Positions 63,001-63,918 of a stretch of DNA of 64,000 bases are shown here, in pieces. A program made the position numbers and the translations under genes. The DNA comes from Streblospio benedicti (taxonomy: Eukaryota > Annelida > Polychaeta > Spionida > Spionidae): NCBI GenBank assembly GCA_019095985.1, contig CM032669.1:41524671-41588670 (forward strand), given 5' to 3'. How positions within the stretch are numbered: the stretch's first letter is position 1; the number at the start of each line of letters is the position of its first letter. The notes under the pieces were generated by a model. It did no database searches. It was not told where the DNA came from and worked only from the letters and a program-made list of their open reading frames with translations.

Positions 63001-63918
63001 TAGTTGAGTACTTACTGAACATTGAAAGCATTAGGTAGCAGTTTATGAGCAGGTGACGTGGGGAATCCCCAGTTATGCTATCTTTAAAGCAATTGAACAC
63101 ATGTGCTGCACTTCAATACAAATATGCAAATGAGCTGTTTTGATTGGCTGCAGACACAAGTAACTTAGTGTACTTTGACAGTAGGTTTGATGAATGGCAC
63201 AGTAGACTTGAGTGACGTCATTGAATGTGTATGTTGTTAACGGTGTTCTCCCCCATTGCAGGCGCCGTACAGCACGGTGAGCTACGAGATCATCGGGGAC
63301 GGATCAGCTCCGTCCTACTTCTCCATCAATCCGGACACGGGAAACATCCAGATCAGCCGAGACATCAGCACGGACTTCACCACGACGTACCAGGTGGGTA
63401 AATGGACACAGAGACAGTCAGCCACTGTCAAACACAGACGCACAGAGTCAGATAGACACATCAGCATTTATGTAGTCATGATATGAAGTACACTTACACA
63501 ATACACACATACAAAGCCAACATTTTGACATACCTGCTGAATGAAGCTGGCAGGCAGCTAACCAATCTCCCCACCTAGATCCGCATGGTTGGCGGTGATA
63601 CCGGCCTCATGAACATAACCGTTGTGACAGTCAATCAATCAATCAATCAATCAACAAATCAATCACACAACCTATTAATCAATCAATATAACCAATCAAT
63701 CATTCAACCAGTCACTCAATTAATACACGTAGATCCGCGTGGTTGCCCGTGACGGCGGCTCTCCGCGTCTGATGGACACGACTGTGGTGACGGTGAACGT
63801 GAACCGCAACCTGAAGCCACCCGTGTTTGAGATCACAGACTATCGGCCTGAGATACTTGAGACACAGGATCTCGGCGTCGCCTTCCTGAGAGTCACGGCA
63901 CGCGATGATGACACTAAG
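1..63918 (+). CDS. Giant cadherin-repeat protein, 17 internal exons (partial gene, both ends outside window)
   Basis: Seventeen in-frame exons, 911 codons, join as 1-99, 316-480, 767-961, 1585-1716, 2651-2836, 3243-3380, 11464-11661, 12448-12579, 12996-13181, 14011-14148, 15049-15249, 15664-15890, 16363-16456, 16985-17116, 17664-17855, 63262-63393 and 63733-63918. All have AG acceptors and GT donors; all junctions are phase 0 except 15890/16363. The product is about eight extracellular cadherin repeats, each with Y-x-I-x-G-D, F-x-I-x-x-x-T-G, D-G-G-S-P and A-T-D-x-D signatures. This is the adhesion fold of large cadherins such as Fat, Dachsous and CDH23; I cannot assign an orthologue. Canonical DxNDN linkers are replaced by R-N motifs. 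No signal peptide, membrane segment or tail lies in the window. Whole cassettes could be missing inside the 45 kb intron. Confidence 0.9.
171..228 (+). pseudogene. Decayed duplicate of the 5' edge of cadherin exon 2
   Basis: Bases 171-220 match 316-365, the first 50 bases of the next exon, at about 80 percent, including the preceding CAG acceptor. The copy reads VSARDEDPKMLWNVVTF and then meets a stop, with no GD/F-x-I part and no donor. It lies between exons 1 and 2, so it is best read as a partial tandem copy that lost function. Splicing to it would truncate the protein. Confidence 0.75.
316..480 (+). CDS. Cadherin exon 2
   Basis: 55 codons, acceptor ACCAG before 316, donor GTGAGT at 481. 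It begins with VSATDEDQK, which elsewhere ends the preceding exon, and continues with NAVTFELSGDEAAKEYF and the S-L-T-G-Q-V strand. The 3' part matches the standard 46-codon half-repeat exon, so only the 5' border is moved. A decayed copy of its 5' end lies at 171-228. Confidence 0.9.
767..961 (+). CDS. Cadherin exon 3
   Basis: 65 codons after GTCTAG, donor GTGAGA at 962. It contains VVGVDGGSPARRS, the linker RNMQAPVF, the calcium glutamate in VAVDET, and ends VATDADDT. Typical of the longer cassette exon that closes one repeat and opens the next. Bases 924-955 are echoed in the following intron at 1106-1137. Confidence 0.92.
1106..1137 (+). repeat. Echo of the 3' edge of cadherin exon 3
   Basis: These 32 bases match exon bases 924-955 with three differences, reproducing the HNLVATDAD coding stretch. 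The copy lies about 150 bases downstream of the exon, inside the intron, with no usable acceptor seen in front of it. Confidence 0.75.
1585..1716 (+). CDS. Cadherin exon 4
   Basis: 44 codons after GATTGTAG, donor GTAGGT at 1717. It reads EPFNSLTYRIIGDDAAST, then YFNIRDGSGEILL and a Q-R-D-L strand, the N-terminal half of a repeat. The LDRE motif of classical cadherins is absent; L-x-R-x-L stands at its place. Confidence 0.92.
1717..2650. other. Cadherin intron, 934 bp, no feature recognised
   Basis: AT-rich sequence. I see no coding exon, RNA gene or complete mobile element. Bases from 2132 begin CAGGGCTGCC, which resembles a hAT end, but no inverted partner is visible nearby. Confidence 0.5.
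2651..2836 (+). CDS. Cadherin exon 5
   Basis: 62 codons after GTGGCAG, donor GTGAGC at 2837. It contains VVVSDGGSPPKQATTTV, the linker INRNFNAPRW, the calcium glutamate in ATMDES, and ends VKATDQDRQ. This is the most typical long cassette exon. Parts are echoed twice in the next intron. Confidence 0.93.
2991..3146 (+). repeat. Two decayed echoes of cadherin exon 5 in the following intron
   Basis: 2991-3006 is identical to exon bases 2746-2761, and 3020-3036 matches 2793-2809 with a few changes, so this first echo has lost the middle. A second echo at about 3107-3146 matches roughly 2779-2820. Both lack reading frame and splice sites. Confidence 0.7.
3243..3380 (+). CDS. Cadherin exon 6
   Basis: 46 codons after TTCTAG, donor GTGAGT at 3381. 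Reads APYNSVTYEIVGDAAG, MECFSINQQTGMIIL, then LRRSLLLPPCNTPAFN. N-terminal half of a repeat. The next exon lies 8.1 kb away because the C1q cluster occupies the intron on the other strand. Confidence 0.92.
3381..4007. other. Intron flank before the C1q cluster, no gene recognised
   Basis: AT-rich. A 134-codon minus-strand open frame at 3608-4012 is hydrophobic low-complexity sequence with repeated TATCCTAGTGAT units and shows no family features. Confidence 0.5.
4163..5022 (-). pseudogene. C1q-domain gene copy A (decayed, type I)
   Basis: Three exon-like blocks read on the minus strand. 4948-5022 is an intact 25-codon signal exon starting MDMHLILFTLFIYVALGF and ending LNSLPE before a GTAAG donor. 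4528-4685 is the coiled-coil exon, one base longer than its 157 bp twin in copy C, which shifts the frame in a T run. 4163-4396 is the first C1q exon, 234 bp against 230 in copy C, with several small indels. No terminal C1q exon is visible below 4163. The original role would be a secreted, coiled-coil-trimerised C1q lectin-like protein. Sequencing error cannot be excluded for single indels, but their number argues for a pseudogene. Confidence 0.75.
5499..6531 (-). CDS. Secreted C1q-domain protein, copy B (first exon in assembly gap)
   Basis: Exons on the minus strand: 6387-6531 (coiled coil, starts TLGNIHNEIKQLKTEN, phase-1 donor), 5912-6147 (C1q part 1, contains VVVAFSVAREGGNYNPP and GVYAISACI, donor GTGAGT) and 5499-5648 (C1q part 2, VRSLGSDGTG to FTGFLIN and stop). 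VAFSV near the start and FTGFLI at the end are hallmarks of the C1q/TNF-like fold. By comparison with copy D the signal-peptide exon should lie about 194 bp upstream, inside the 100 N gap at 6682-6781. AATAAA is found at 5360-5365 (minus). The C1q part-1 translation is identical to copy D. Likely an extracellular pattern-recognition or carbohydrate-binding protein; ligand unknown. Confidence 0.85.
6682..6781. other. Assembly gap (100 N) inside the C1q cluster
   Basis: Exactly 100 N, a placeholder of unknown true length. It probably hides the signal exon of C1q copy B and the sequence joining the two tandem units, because the duplicated blocks resume on each side. Confidence 0.99.
7026..9213 (-). 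pseudogene. C1q-domain gene copy C (type I), signal exon split by a hAT element
   Basis: Coiled-coil exon 7387-7543 (ILGKMQKEIEELKEENKEL, 52 codons plus one base) and C1q part-1 exon 7026-7255 (HVAFSVARTEGNYNPP to NDEIVGS, donor GTAAAT) are both open and in phase. The signal exon begins at 9213 with the same MDMHLILFTLFIYV as copy A, but a 1.3 kb hAT element (7862-9169) cuts it; its remainder near 7828-7853 also differs at the former donor. No convincing terminal C1q exon lies before the gap at 6682-6781; minus-strand sequence just above the gap reads NDLVVVALPPG, which may be part of one. Probably inactive as a full-length gene. Confidence 0.7.
7862..9169. mobile_element. hAT-type DNA transposon, non-autonomous, about 1.3 kb
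   Basis: The left end starts CAGTGATCGCTCTGG and the right end is its near-perfect inverse (CCAGAGCAATCACT). An 8 bp target duplication GCCACATA flanks it at 7854-7861 and 9170-9177; the undisturbed site is seen in copy A around 4980. The 8 bp duplication and CAGTG terminus fit the hAT superfamily. No transposase reading frame is visible. It sits in the signal-peptide exon of C1q copy C. Confidence 0.88.
9692..10989 (-). CDS. Secreted coiled-coil C1q-domain protein, copy D, complete
   Basis: Four minus-strand exons: 10915-10989, 10577-10721, 10105-10340 and 9692-9841, 606 bp, 201 residues. Residues 1-16 form a hydrophobic signal (MVLRWILTASFVCWTLGF), 26-73 a charged heptad-like coiled coil (TLGNIHNEIKQLKTEN onward), and about 77-201 a C1q domain beginning VVVAFSV and ending FTGFLIN. 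Splice phases are 0, 1 and 0 with GT/AG borders. AATAAA lies at 9551-9556 (minus), about 140 bp past the stop. Length and order match the small secreted C1q proteins expanded in molluscs, where they act as soluble recognition proteins. The gene lies antisense inside a cadherin intron. Ligand and expression are unknown. Confidence 0.9.
11464..11661 (+). CDS. Cadherin exon 7
   Basis: 66 codons after ATTCTAG, donor GTACGC at 11662. Reads VRIRASDGATPPKVSAEAEV, then linker VGEEQFPAQF, MREDAAPGELVI and ARATDKDAN. This is the one linker without the R-N pair and it has A-T in place of G-S after D-G, so it is the most divergent repeat here. Confidence 0.9.
11732..11847. repeat. Perfect 46 bp intronic hairpin
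   Basis: Arms 11732-11777 and 11802-11847 are exact inverse complements over 46 bp, with a 24-base loop. There is no terminal motif or target duplication to mark a transposon. A transcript of either strand would form a long stem. It lies in the intron after exon 7. Confidence 0.92.
12448..12579 (+). CDS. Cadherin exon 8
   Basis: 44 codons after CTTTTCAG, donor GTGAGA at 12580. Reads PPFNRLSYRIVGDDKAPS, YFDVNAQSGDITV and KTSLSADTDPFYI. Standard N-terminal half-repeat exon. Confidence 0.92.
12831..12903. repeat. 29 bp intronic hairpin upstream of exon 9
   Basis: Arms 12831-12859 and 12875-12903 pair with one mismatch and a 15-base loop. The inner 22 bp are perfect. The structure ends 92 bases before the acceptor of exon 9. 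Confidence 0.88.
12996..13181 (+). CDS. Cadherin exon 9
   Basis: 62 codons after GTGTGCAG, donor GTAACT at 13182. Reads VRVVASDGGSPPQAATATV, linker VERNLHAPEF, DLLENHPLGV and VVNATDADTK. Its last 33 bases together with the donor have been amplified into the minisatellite that follows. Confidence 0.93.
13149..13620 (+). repeat. Minisatellite built from an exon end plus its splice donor (period about 82 bp)
   Basis: The exon 9 end at 13149-13181 and its donor reappear at 13231, 13311, 13394, 13476 and 13559, a period of 80-83 bp. Most copies keep the V-V-N-A-T-D coding stretch and an AAGGTAAC donor; the first intronic copy lost it. The intron part of each unit contains a shorter CACC(A/G)TGGTAAC subrepeat. 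Short relics follow at about 13764 and 13862. The period is not a multiple of three. Confidence 0.9.
14011..14148 (+). CDS. Cadherin exon 10
   Basis: 46 codons after a pyrimidine tract and CAG, donor GTGAGT at 14149. Reads KPYNDIRYSITGQDNAAE, YFVVNEVTGAISI and QRPLSQDNPETGTYV. G-Q-D stands where other repeats have G-D. Confidence 0.92.
14149..15048. other. Cadherin intron, 900 bp, no feature recognised
   Basis: AT-rich intron. Short open frames such as 14437-14688 have no family features. Nothing supported. Confidence 0.5.
15049..15249 (+). CDS. Cadherin exon 11
   Basis: 67 codons after TCCCGCAG, donor GTGAGC at 15250. Reads ILLQARDLGSPSLVSLDQA, linker VQRNRNCPEF, QTIDQTQPIGAEV and TVTAQDFDTQ. 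D-L-G-S-P replaces D-G-G-S-P, and the usual PE-type glutamate is replaced by Asp-Gln. Confidence 0.92.
15361..15389 (+). repeat. Echo of the 3' edge of cadherin exon 11
   Basis: 29 bases match exon bases 15205-15233 with three differences (coding GAEVMTVTA). Located 111 bases beyond the donor in the intron. Confidence 0.75.
15664..15890 (+). CDS. Cadherin exon 12 (fused cassette exon)
   Basis: 227 bp after CATCCCAG, donor GTGAGC at 15891, phase 2. It covers GTPFSTLQYELLGDDVAP through QYQLRVKVADGGAPA to the linker VRRNLHDP. Elsewhere an intron splits the sequence just before L-R-V; here it is missing, and a new intron interrupts the linker. The combined length with exon 13 is 107 codons, one standard repeat. 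Confidence 0.92.
15979..16168. repeat. Long intronic hairpin, 87 bp arms
   Basis: Arms 15979-16065 and 16082-16168 pair with only three mismatches and no indels, around a 16-base loop. The stem includes AAGCTTTTAAAAATG. It lies between exons 12 and 13. No target duplication or transposon ends are visible. Confidence 0.93.
16363..16456 (+). CDS. Cadherin exon 13
   Basis: 94 bp after CCTGTAG, completing a split arginine codon of the linker (P-R-F) and reading SQGEYQAEILETHLLTEPV and VAATDDDDK. Donor GTAATG at 16457, phase 0. It is the shortest exon and exists because of the moved intron. Confidence 0.9.
16777..16931. repeat. Intronic hairpin, 58/60 bp arms, upstream of exon 14
   Basis: Arms 16777-16834 and 16872-16931 pair with one mismatch and a 2-base indel around a 37-base loop. 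It ends 53 bases before the exon 14 acceptor. A diverged one-armed relative of the left arm is at about 18431-18500. Confidence 0.9.
16985..17116 (+). CDS. Cadherin exon 14
   Basis: 44 codons after TTTGCAG, donor GTCAGT at 17117. Reads TPHNVVRYEIEGSSQYR, DRFQLDPGTGALYL and RRSLVGETPNQYT. Standard half-repeat exon. Confidence 0.92.
17664..17855 (+). CDS. Cadherin exon 15
   Basis: 64 codons after GTGCTCCAG, donor GTAATT at 17856. Reads ITILPRDLGEPESRVGPA, linker VVRNRFPPVF, NITESTEVDRDV and VRADERDTR. D-L-G-E-P and A-D-E-R-D show some drift at calcium-site positions. The next recognised exon is 45.4 kb downstream. Confidence 0.91.
17856..19607. other. Start of the 45.4 kb intron, no gene recognised
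   Basis: AT-rich. Contains the relic at about 18431-18500 related to the hairpin at 16777 and a repeated GATCCACGTTTT(C/T)GGAAAA motif at about 17886 and 18215. No coding exon found on either strand by eye. Confidence 0.5.
19608..19795 (-). CDS. Orphan terminal exon of a small membrane protein, TMEM272-like
   Basis: Read on the minus strand after a TATTTCAG acceptor, 188 bp in phase 1: SIWVYNVYDRVEFQM, TNYCPKDCYNMAFGFL, a hydrophobic helix of about 20 residues around FWSLNGLVILIFI, then QPCDKAKKKL and a stop. The pattern W-V-Y, N-Y-C, Y-x-x-A-F, hydrophobic helix and cytosolic cysteine resembles my recollection of the last exon of TMEM272-like proteins. No upstream exons were recognised; they could lie in the gap at 20473-20572 or beyond, or the exon may be a stranded relic. 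Family assignment is from memory of sequence style. Confidence 0.5.
19796..20472. other. Intron, no gene recognised
   Basis: AT-rich. A minus-strand stretch 20214-20336 ends in a good donor but its frame does not match the phase of the exon at 19795 and has no supported acceptor. Confidence 0.45.
20473..20572. other. Assembly gap (100 N)
   Basis: Placeholder gap inside the Copia-type fossil. Confidence 0.99.
20573..21243 (-). mobile_element. Copia-type LTR retroelement fossil (5' part)
   Basis: Minus-strand parts in order: a probable LTR about 21243-21038, a primer-binding-like site at 21037-21025 (GGTTATGGGCCCAG, as after the LTR of Drosophila copia and GalEa-like elements), a leader present twice in tandem (about 20855-21030 and 20650-20830), and a gag N-terminal segment with the NNYPTW motif typical of Copia gag. 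The assembly gap truncates it. Incomplete; no protease, integrase or reverse transcriptase is seen. Confidence 0.7.
21244..22640. other. Unclassified moderately GC-rich stretch
   Basis: No convincing exon or element end recognised. It may belong to the 5' side of the following LTR-type fossil, but no copy of that fossil's LTR is seen here. Confidence 0.35.
22640..27639 (+). mobile_element. LTR-type retroelement fossil of unassigned family, internal region plus 3' LTR
   Basis: A GC-rich internal region with broken coding potential leads to a purine-rich tract at about 26657-26666 and then a 3' LTR from 26667 (TGTAACG) to about 27639 (TTTGTTTAC). The LTR matches the opposite-facing LTR at 38823-39429. 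The 3' internal part has one long open stretch at 25189-25914, rich in Glu, Arg, Gln and Ser, coiled-coil-like, without a known domain. Part of the internal region is shared with 58315-59265. No reverse transcriptase or integrase was recognised, and no 5' LTR. It looks old and broken. Confidence 0.6.
26744..27074. mobile_element. 331 bp insertion inside the 3' LTR, with an inverted-repeat core
   Basis: The related LTR at 38823-39429 lacks this segment. It is bordered by 8 bp direct repeats GTATGTAA at 26736-26743 and 27075-27082. Its core 26808-27057 has inverted ends (ATAACACAAATATAATATTT and its inverse) extending inward to a shared ACTCCTGTCACC. Likely a small non-autonomous DNA transposon. 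Confidence 0.7.
27640..28985. other. Intron, no gene recognised
   Basis: Two diverged direct repeats of about 200 bp (about 28430-28590 and 28690-28835), each with a GATGATGATAATGG-like tract and a TATCTGCAGCATT end. No gene found. Confidence 0.45.
28986..29260 (-). mobile_element. LINE 3' coding fragment, L1/Tx1-like
   Basis: Minus-strand open stretch ending in FENKWKILNHLLLRNM. The spacing of basic and hydrophobic residues (IINIIKQSIVLSRCKNRVP) resembles the C-terminus of L1/Tx1-type LINE reverse transcriptase proteins. The upstream frame is degraded. Short, so classification is tentative. Confidence 0.45.
29534..32786 (+). mobile_element. Gypsy (Ty3) LTR retroelement fossil, both LTRs present
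   Basis: LTRs at 29534-29717 and 32603-32786 are about 95 percent alike. A primer-binding-like TGGTGTCAGAAGTGGG follows the 5' LTR, a purine tract (AGAAAGGGGGAGA) precedes the 3' LTR, and a 5 bp target duplication ATCAT flanks the element (29529-29533, 32787-32791). Between them are gag-like, reverse-transcriptase-like (about 30600-31130) and integrase-like (about 31400-31950) regions in the usual order. At 3.25 kb it is shorter than a typical Gypsy element and carries many breaks, so it is a decayed copy. LTR divergence suggests an old but not ancient insertion. Confidence 0.92.
32840..33400 (-). mobile_element. LINE fragment with post-RT zinc knuckle
   Basis: Minus strand reads VGSNSILCNGCKKWLHKN followed, with frame damage, by a stretch resembling CYLGD-x-L and A-G-G-C-D. 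C-x2-C-x3-W-x-H followed by a CYLGD segment is typical of the C-terminal part of non-LTR reverse transcriptases common in invertebrates. Frameshifts and stops are present. 5' truncated. Confidence 0.6.
33908..34078 (-). mobile_element. LINE 3' end with (GAA)n tail, 5' truncated
   Basis: Minus strand reads LVQWNSLSDTITSAGSVNSF and RARLSAMP then stop, the usual W-N-x-L-P-x-x-x-x-x-A-x-S-x-x-x-F-K/R ending of CR1/Jockey-type LINE proteins. After a short 3' UTR comes a (GAA)n tail, seen as CTT repeats at about 33910-33930. It abuts a Gypsy fragment, so it probably inserted there. Confidence 0.65.
34080..34345 (-). mobile_element. Gypsy reverse-transcriptase fossil fragment
   Basis: Minus strand carries the VIVDDLLIW catalytic-region motif and the downstream SSVTFVGHTLCKDGL segment typical of Gypsy reverse transcriptase. 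No LTR is attached. A broken fragment, distinct from the element at 29534-32786. Confidence 0.75.
34680..35165 (+). mobile_element. LTR fragment, related to the 26667 LTR family (fossil)
   Basis: Begins TGTGTGACC after a CTGGGGGAG purine tract and shares scattered blocks with 26667-27639 (a CATTAGG/CCTC block, a dinucleotide-phased GGGGATAG(A/G)CC block, and AACACAACGAG near the end). Approximate 3' border. Its 34985-35128 part recurs inverted at about 35825-35968. Confidence 0.55.
35545..35770 (-). mobile_element. LINE C-terminal fragment
   Basis: Minus strand reads LATLMEDRDVWRSHARSRRL then stop, preceded by PCTDFIEVLKRDAG. The A-x-D-R-D-x-W-R pattern is the usual tail of invertebrate LINE polyproteins. 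Upstream frame is damaged in a G run. Confidence 0.65.
35815..35970 (-). mobile_element. Partial LTR fossil, inverted copy of 34985-35128
   Basis: Inverse complement of the inner part of the 34680 LTR over about 145 bp at high identity. Both ends of the LTR are missing. Confidence 0.7.
36313..36318 (-). terminator. Polyadenylation signal AATAAA for the fucosyltransferase gene
   Basis: AATAAA on the minus strand, about 140 bp after the stop codon at 36458. Position fits a short 3' UTR. Confidence 0.5.
36458..37564 (-). CDS. Alpha-1,2-fucosyltransferase-like glycosyltransferase family 11, single exon
   Basis: 368 codons, no intron. Type II Golgi enzyme expected: hydrophobic anchor at about residues 45-66 (ATLLILLHYIYH onward), then a lumenal catalytic domain. 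Conserved GT11 signatures are visible: GRLGNTMFVLASALGIA at 103-119, the GDP-fucose site VGVHIRRTDK at 234-243, CSDD at 282-285, and HTHGSFGWWGGWLAGG at 322-337. Six possible N-glycosylation sites. GT11 enzymes move fucose from GDP-fucose to terminal galactose in alpha-1,2 linkage; exact acceptor unknown. Four Met codons (1, 29, 38, 41) precede the anchor; 38 or 41 would give the usual short cytosolic tail, so the annotated start is uncertain. It lies antisense in the cadherin intron, surrounded by mobile elements, yet intact. Confidence 0.93.
   Translation of the reverse strand: MKKSHVKNETINKQLVFTCICSFNCPHTMKGITSKHLMKTMAKCATLLILLHYIYHSISECWYFYLKFGSNDSRNLTLNFQNEPTHKFTAHNGNSTIYVSSPGRLGNTMFVLASALGIAEQNTGNWQVCLCKKSYEELHEKFQIPAGAFCQGSAPPGTRHIQQASTFSWEPQKFFSLPPGGEDVIVGTYLCSWRYFQHINETIRKIFTFKDTDQTRTHDFLYQLHNFTRDTILVGVHIRRTDKLPGTNAHKFAYNRVPPLNYTLAAMAYFQQKYPGCQFVVCSDDIGWCQNHLSHLPDVHFSVGNRPTVDLSILAHCNHTIHTHGSFGWWGGWLAGGDVIYYDRAFADDKVMESAMENFYMQQWIPMH
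37735..38165 (+). mobile_element. Third divergent LTR-like fragment of the same family (fossil)
   Basis: Shares a CCTCAGTTTTC, ACAGCATATAGG, CTGGCAAC and ATAGGAATAAGCC order with 27190-27290. Borders uncertain. Contains a (GCTGAT)n tract at about 38058-38085. Confidence 0.5.
38823..39429 (-). mobile_element. LTR of the unassigned family, minus orientation (fossil)
   Basis: Inverse homologue of 26667-27639 without the 331 bp insertion. On the minus strand it ends TTTGTTTACA, directly followed by TTTGGTGCCATCACCAGG, a plausible primer-binding region, so this is probably a 5' LTR whose internal part continues down to about 38166. It abuts a LINE fragment, into which it likely inserted. Confidence 0.65.
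39430..39800 (-). mobile_element. LINE reverse-transcriptase fragment, L1/Tx1-like
   Basis: Minus strand shows AIKSNKAPGLDGLIVNF and, lower down, ENYRPICLTNV, two standard LINE reverse-transcriptase signatures (K-A-P-G-x-D-G and N-Y-R-P-I-x-L), separated by frame-damaged sequence. The LTR above ends at its 3' side. Confidence 0.7.
39995..40085 (+). mobile_element. tRNA-derived SINE-like sequence
   Basis: A-box-like TTAGCTCAGCGGACTAGG and B-box-like CATGAGTTTGATTCC, 55 bases apart, as in tRNA-derived RNA polymerase III promoters. The rest does not fold as a tRNA. Ends not defined. Confidence 0.45.
41730..42183. mobile_element. Insertion of about 455 bp in Element E left copy, type unknown
   Basis: Absent from the matching site in the right copy (near 47950). 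Imperfect flanking repeats AACAAATG and AACAAAATG suggest a target duplication. No terminal inverted repeat or coding domain recognised. Confidence 0.5.
42850..43365 (-). mobile_element. LINE 3' end (CR1/L2/Jockey type), 5' truncated
   Basis: Minus strand carries LLEYLCAAWDPYL, a FVLNQNKCDYTS stretch and, in another frame, YKYSFFPTTIVDWNSL then LDTFKNK and stop. These are the thumb and C-terminal signatures of CR1/L2/Jockey LINEs. Frames are damaged. A (GAA)n-like tail (CTTCTTCTTCTT on plus) lies at about 42846-42860. The matching site in the right copy of Element E is empty. Confidence 0.75.
44230..44329. other. Assembly gap (100 N)
   Basis: Placeholder gap cutting the 5' part of repeat R copy 1. 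Confidence 0.99.
44330..45001 (+). repeat. Repeat R copy 1
   Basis: Starts at the assembly gap and ends ATATTGGGAG at the hAT insertion. Matches the 3' two thirds of R copies 5 and 6. Confidence 0.85.
46915..49725 (-). repeat. Element E, right copy, inside the hAT-like element
   Basis: Inverse homologue of 40277-43925. It lies wholly within 45002-50316 and the hAT ends are not repeated around the left copy, so Element E is an independent mobile or duplicated sequence. It contains the SINE at 49188-49515. Confidence 0.8.
49188..49515 (+). mobile_element. SINE with tRNA-like promoter and 12 bp target duplication
   Basis: Flanked by AAGAAAGTGCTT at 49176-49187 and 49516-49527. The matching site in Element E left copy (about 40490-40510) is empty. 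Contains GTGTAACGGTTAGCAC (A-box-like) and GGTCGTGAGTTCGATTCC (B-box) at about 49370-49450. The tRNA-like part is central rather than at the 5' end. Confidence 0.8.
51163..51274. repeat. Perfect 27 bp stem inside repeat R
   Basis: Arms 51163-51189 and 51248-51274 are exact inverse complements around a 58-base loop. The same structure, sometimes shortened, recurs in the R copies near 44625, 55205, 56750 and 57945. It may be the 3' end structure of the repeat or a resident small inverted-repeat element. Confidence 0.85.
51307..51900 (+). mobile_element. Penelope-like reverse-transcriptase fragment 1
   Basis: Reads KNSKDLAQKLSEVIIEDDEM, then SHDVVSLFMNTP and IDKALQIIRDRLNN. The F/H-D-V-V-S-L-F-x-N-x-P-I-D-x-A-L pattern is characteristic of Penelope-like and related reverse transcriptases. 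A degraded fragment lacking the GIY-YIG endonuclease and most of the RT. Confidence 0.7.
53209..53440 (+). repeat. Degenerate CGAAAC / CGTTTTAGC minisatellite
   Basis: About ten imperfect units of roughly 20-26 bases built around CGTTTTAGCGAAACC. It begins exactly where R copy 3 is cut. Sequence after it (53440-53830) reappears diverged at about 60120-60350. Confidence 0.75.
53937..54037. mobile_element. tRNA-derived SINE-like sequence
   Basis: Minus strand has a clear B box, GGTCGTAGGTTCGAGTCCCG, and plus strand ends TGAGTTCGCATCCCGTC. Does not form a tRNA cloverleaf. Followed at 54045-54175 by CGGCGCTTAT(T/C) repeats. Confidence 0.4.
54045..54175 (+). repeat. GGCGCTTATT-type interspersed repeat
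   Basis: Three spaced GGCGCTTAT units with GCCGGCGC neighbours, a short dispersed repeat. Function unknown. Confidence 0.5.
54627..54658 (+). repeat. AATAAG microsatellite
   Basis: Four to five units of AATAAG/GAATAA in a row. Confidence 0.8.
54992..55345 (+). repeat. Repeat R copy 4 (3' part)
   Basis: Starts CTGTACAGTCACATTGTCTG and runs through the 27 bp stem region, then passes into the second Penelope-like fragment, the same junction as in R copy 2. Confidence 0.85.
55346..55960 (+). mobile_element. Penelope-like reverse-transcriptase fragment 2
   Basis: Homologous to 51307-51900 and a little longer, with DDVMDLCEF and TTTYFQFRGKLYQQK-like coding stretches in broken frames. T-T-Y-F-x-F-x-G-K-x-Y-Q-Q is a hallmark of this reverse-transcriptase class. 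Confidence 0.75.
55961..56225 (+). other. Mosaic stretch mixing two repeat sequences, possible assembly artefact
   Basis: Short alternating blocks match either 51890-52110 (for example GTGAGCCCCCACCTT) or the 5' part of R (GGTCTGTGTTAAAGG, GGGAGTTG(C/T)GTCACATCTCAG). The alternation over tens of bases looks like a consensus of two different sequences. Confidence 0.5.
56226..57123 (+). repeat. Repeat R copy 5
   Basis: Continuous with copy 6; ends GAAGAATAAATTATGCGG. About 85-90 percent like R copy 2 by eye. Its 56520 region lacks the start of the CATTCATGGTACC segment. Confidence 0.85.
57124..58262 (+). repeat. Repeat R copy 6 (most complete)
   Basis: Runs from GGGAAGTCAATGGGGCAC to CCAGCCAGATTCACG, about 1.1 kb. 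No credible protein; the longest open frame (57673-58044) changes between copies. A partial re-copy (TTTGGTTTGCTTGTACTG) follows. Confidence 0.85.
58315..59265 (+). mobile_element. Second fragment of the unassigned LTR-type family (fossil)
   Basis: 58360-58480 matches 24005-24130 (shared CATTTACGTGTCCCATGTC and CGGCCGAAAA blocks), and later blocks match 24280-24700. GC-rich, proline/serine-rich coding style, no recognisable enzyme domain, no LTR attached. Broken fragment. Confidence 0.6.
59497..59596. other. Assembly gap (100 N)
   Basis: Placeholder gap of unknown true size. Confidence 0.99.
59597..61050. other. Intron, no gene recognised
   Basis: AT-rich; 60120-60350 is a diverged relative of 53440-53830. 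No exon found. Confidence 0.5.
61195..61310 (+). mobile_element. Possible tRNA-derived SINE
   Basis: TTTAGTCCAATGGATCGGAC followed 60 bases later by GATCGAGAGTTTTATTCC, weak A and B boxes in SINE spacing. Upstream GATTAAGGG resembles the SINE at 49188. Confidence 0.35.
61311..62557. other. Intron, no gene recognised
   Basis: Contains an imperfect hairpin at 62252-62269 with 62310-62327 (one mismatch). Nothing else supported. Confidence 0.5.
62558..62886. mobile_element. Probable hAT-type MITE, about 330 bp
   Basis: Left end CAAGGTTTGACATAAG and right end CTTATGTTAAACCCTG are imperfect inverse complements, with repeated A-C-C-T-G-A-T-T-T-T inside. CAGGGTTTAACATAA ends are common in hAT MITEs. 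No matching 8 bp duplication is seen, so it is old or misbounded. Confidence 0.55.
63262..63393 (+). CDS. Cadherin exon 16
   Basis: 44 codons after CCATTGCAG, donor GTGGGT at 63394. Reads APYSTVSYEIIGDGSAPS, YFSINPDTGNIQI and SRDISTDFTTTYQ. Phase and position in the cassette fit directly onto exon 15 across the 45.4 kb intron. Confidence 0.92.
63579..63632 (+). repeat. Decayed echo of the 5' edge of cadherin exon 17
   Basis: Begins after CCTAG like an acceptor and follows ATCCGC(A/G)TGGTTG through GTTGTGAC(A/G)GT, matching 63733-63790 with deletions. It runs into an AATC microsatellite at 63632-63660. Confidence 0.72.
63632..63735 (+). repeat. AATC-type microsatellite
   Basis: Repeated CAATCAATCAAT and degenerate ACCAATCAATCA units between the exon 17 echo and exon 17. 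Confidence 0.85.
63733..63918 (+). CDS. Cadherin exon 17
   Basis: 62 codons after ACACGTAG, donor GTGGGA at 63919. Reads IRVVARDGGSPRLMDTTVV, linker VNRNLKPPVF, RPEILETQDLGVAFL and VTARDDDTK. The gene continues beyond the window. Confidence 0.92.
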
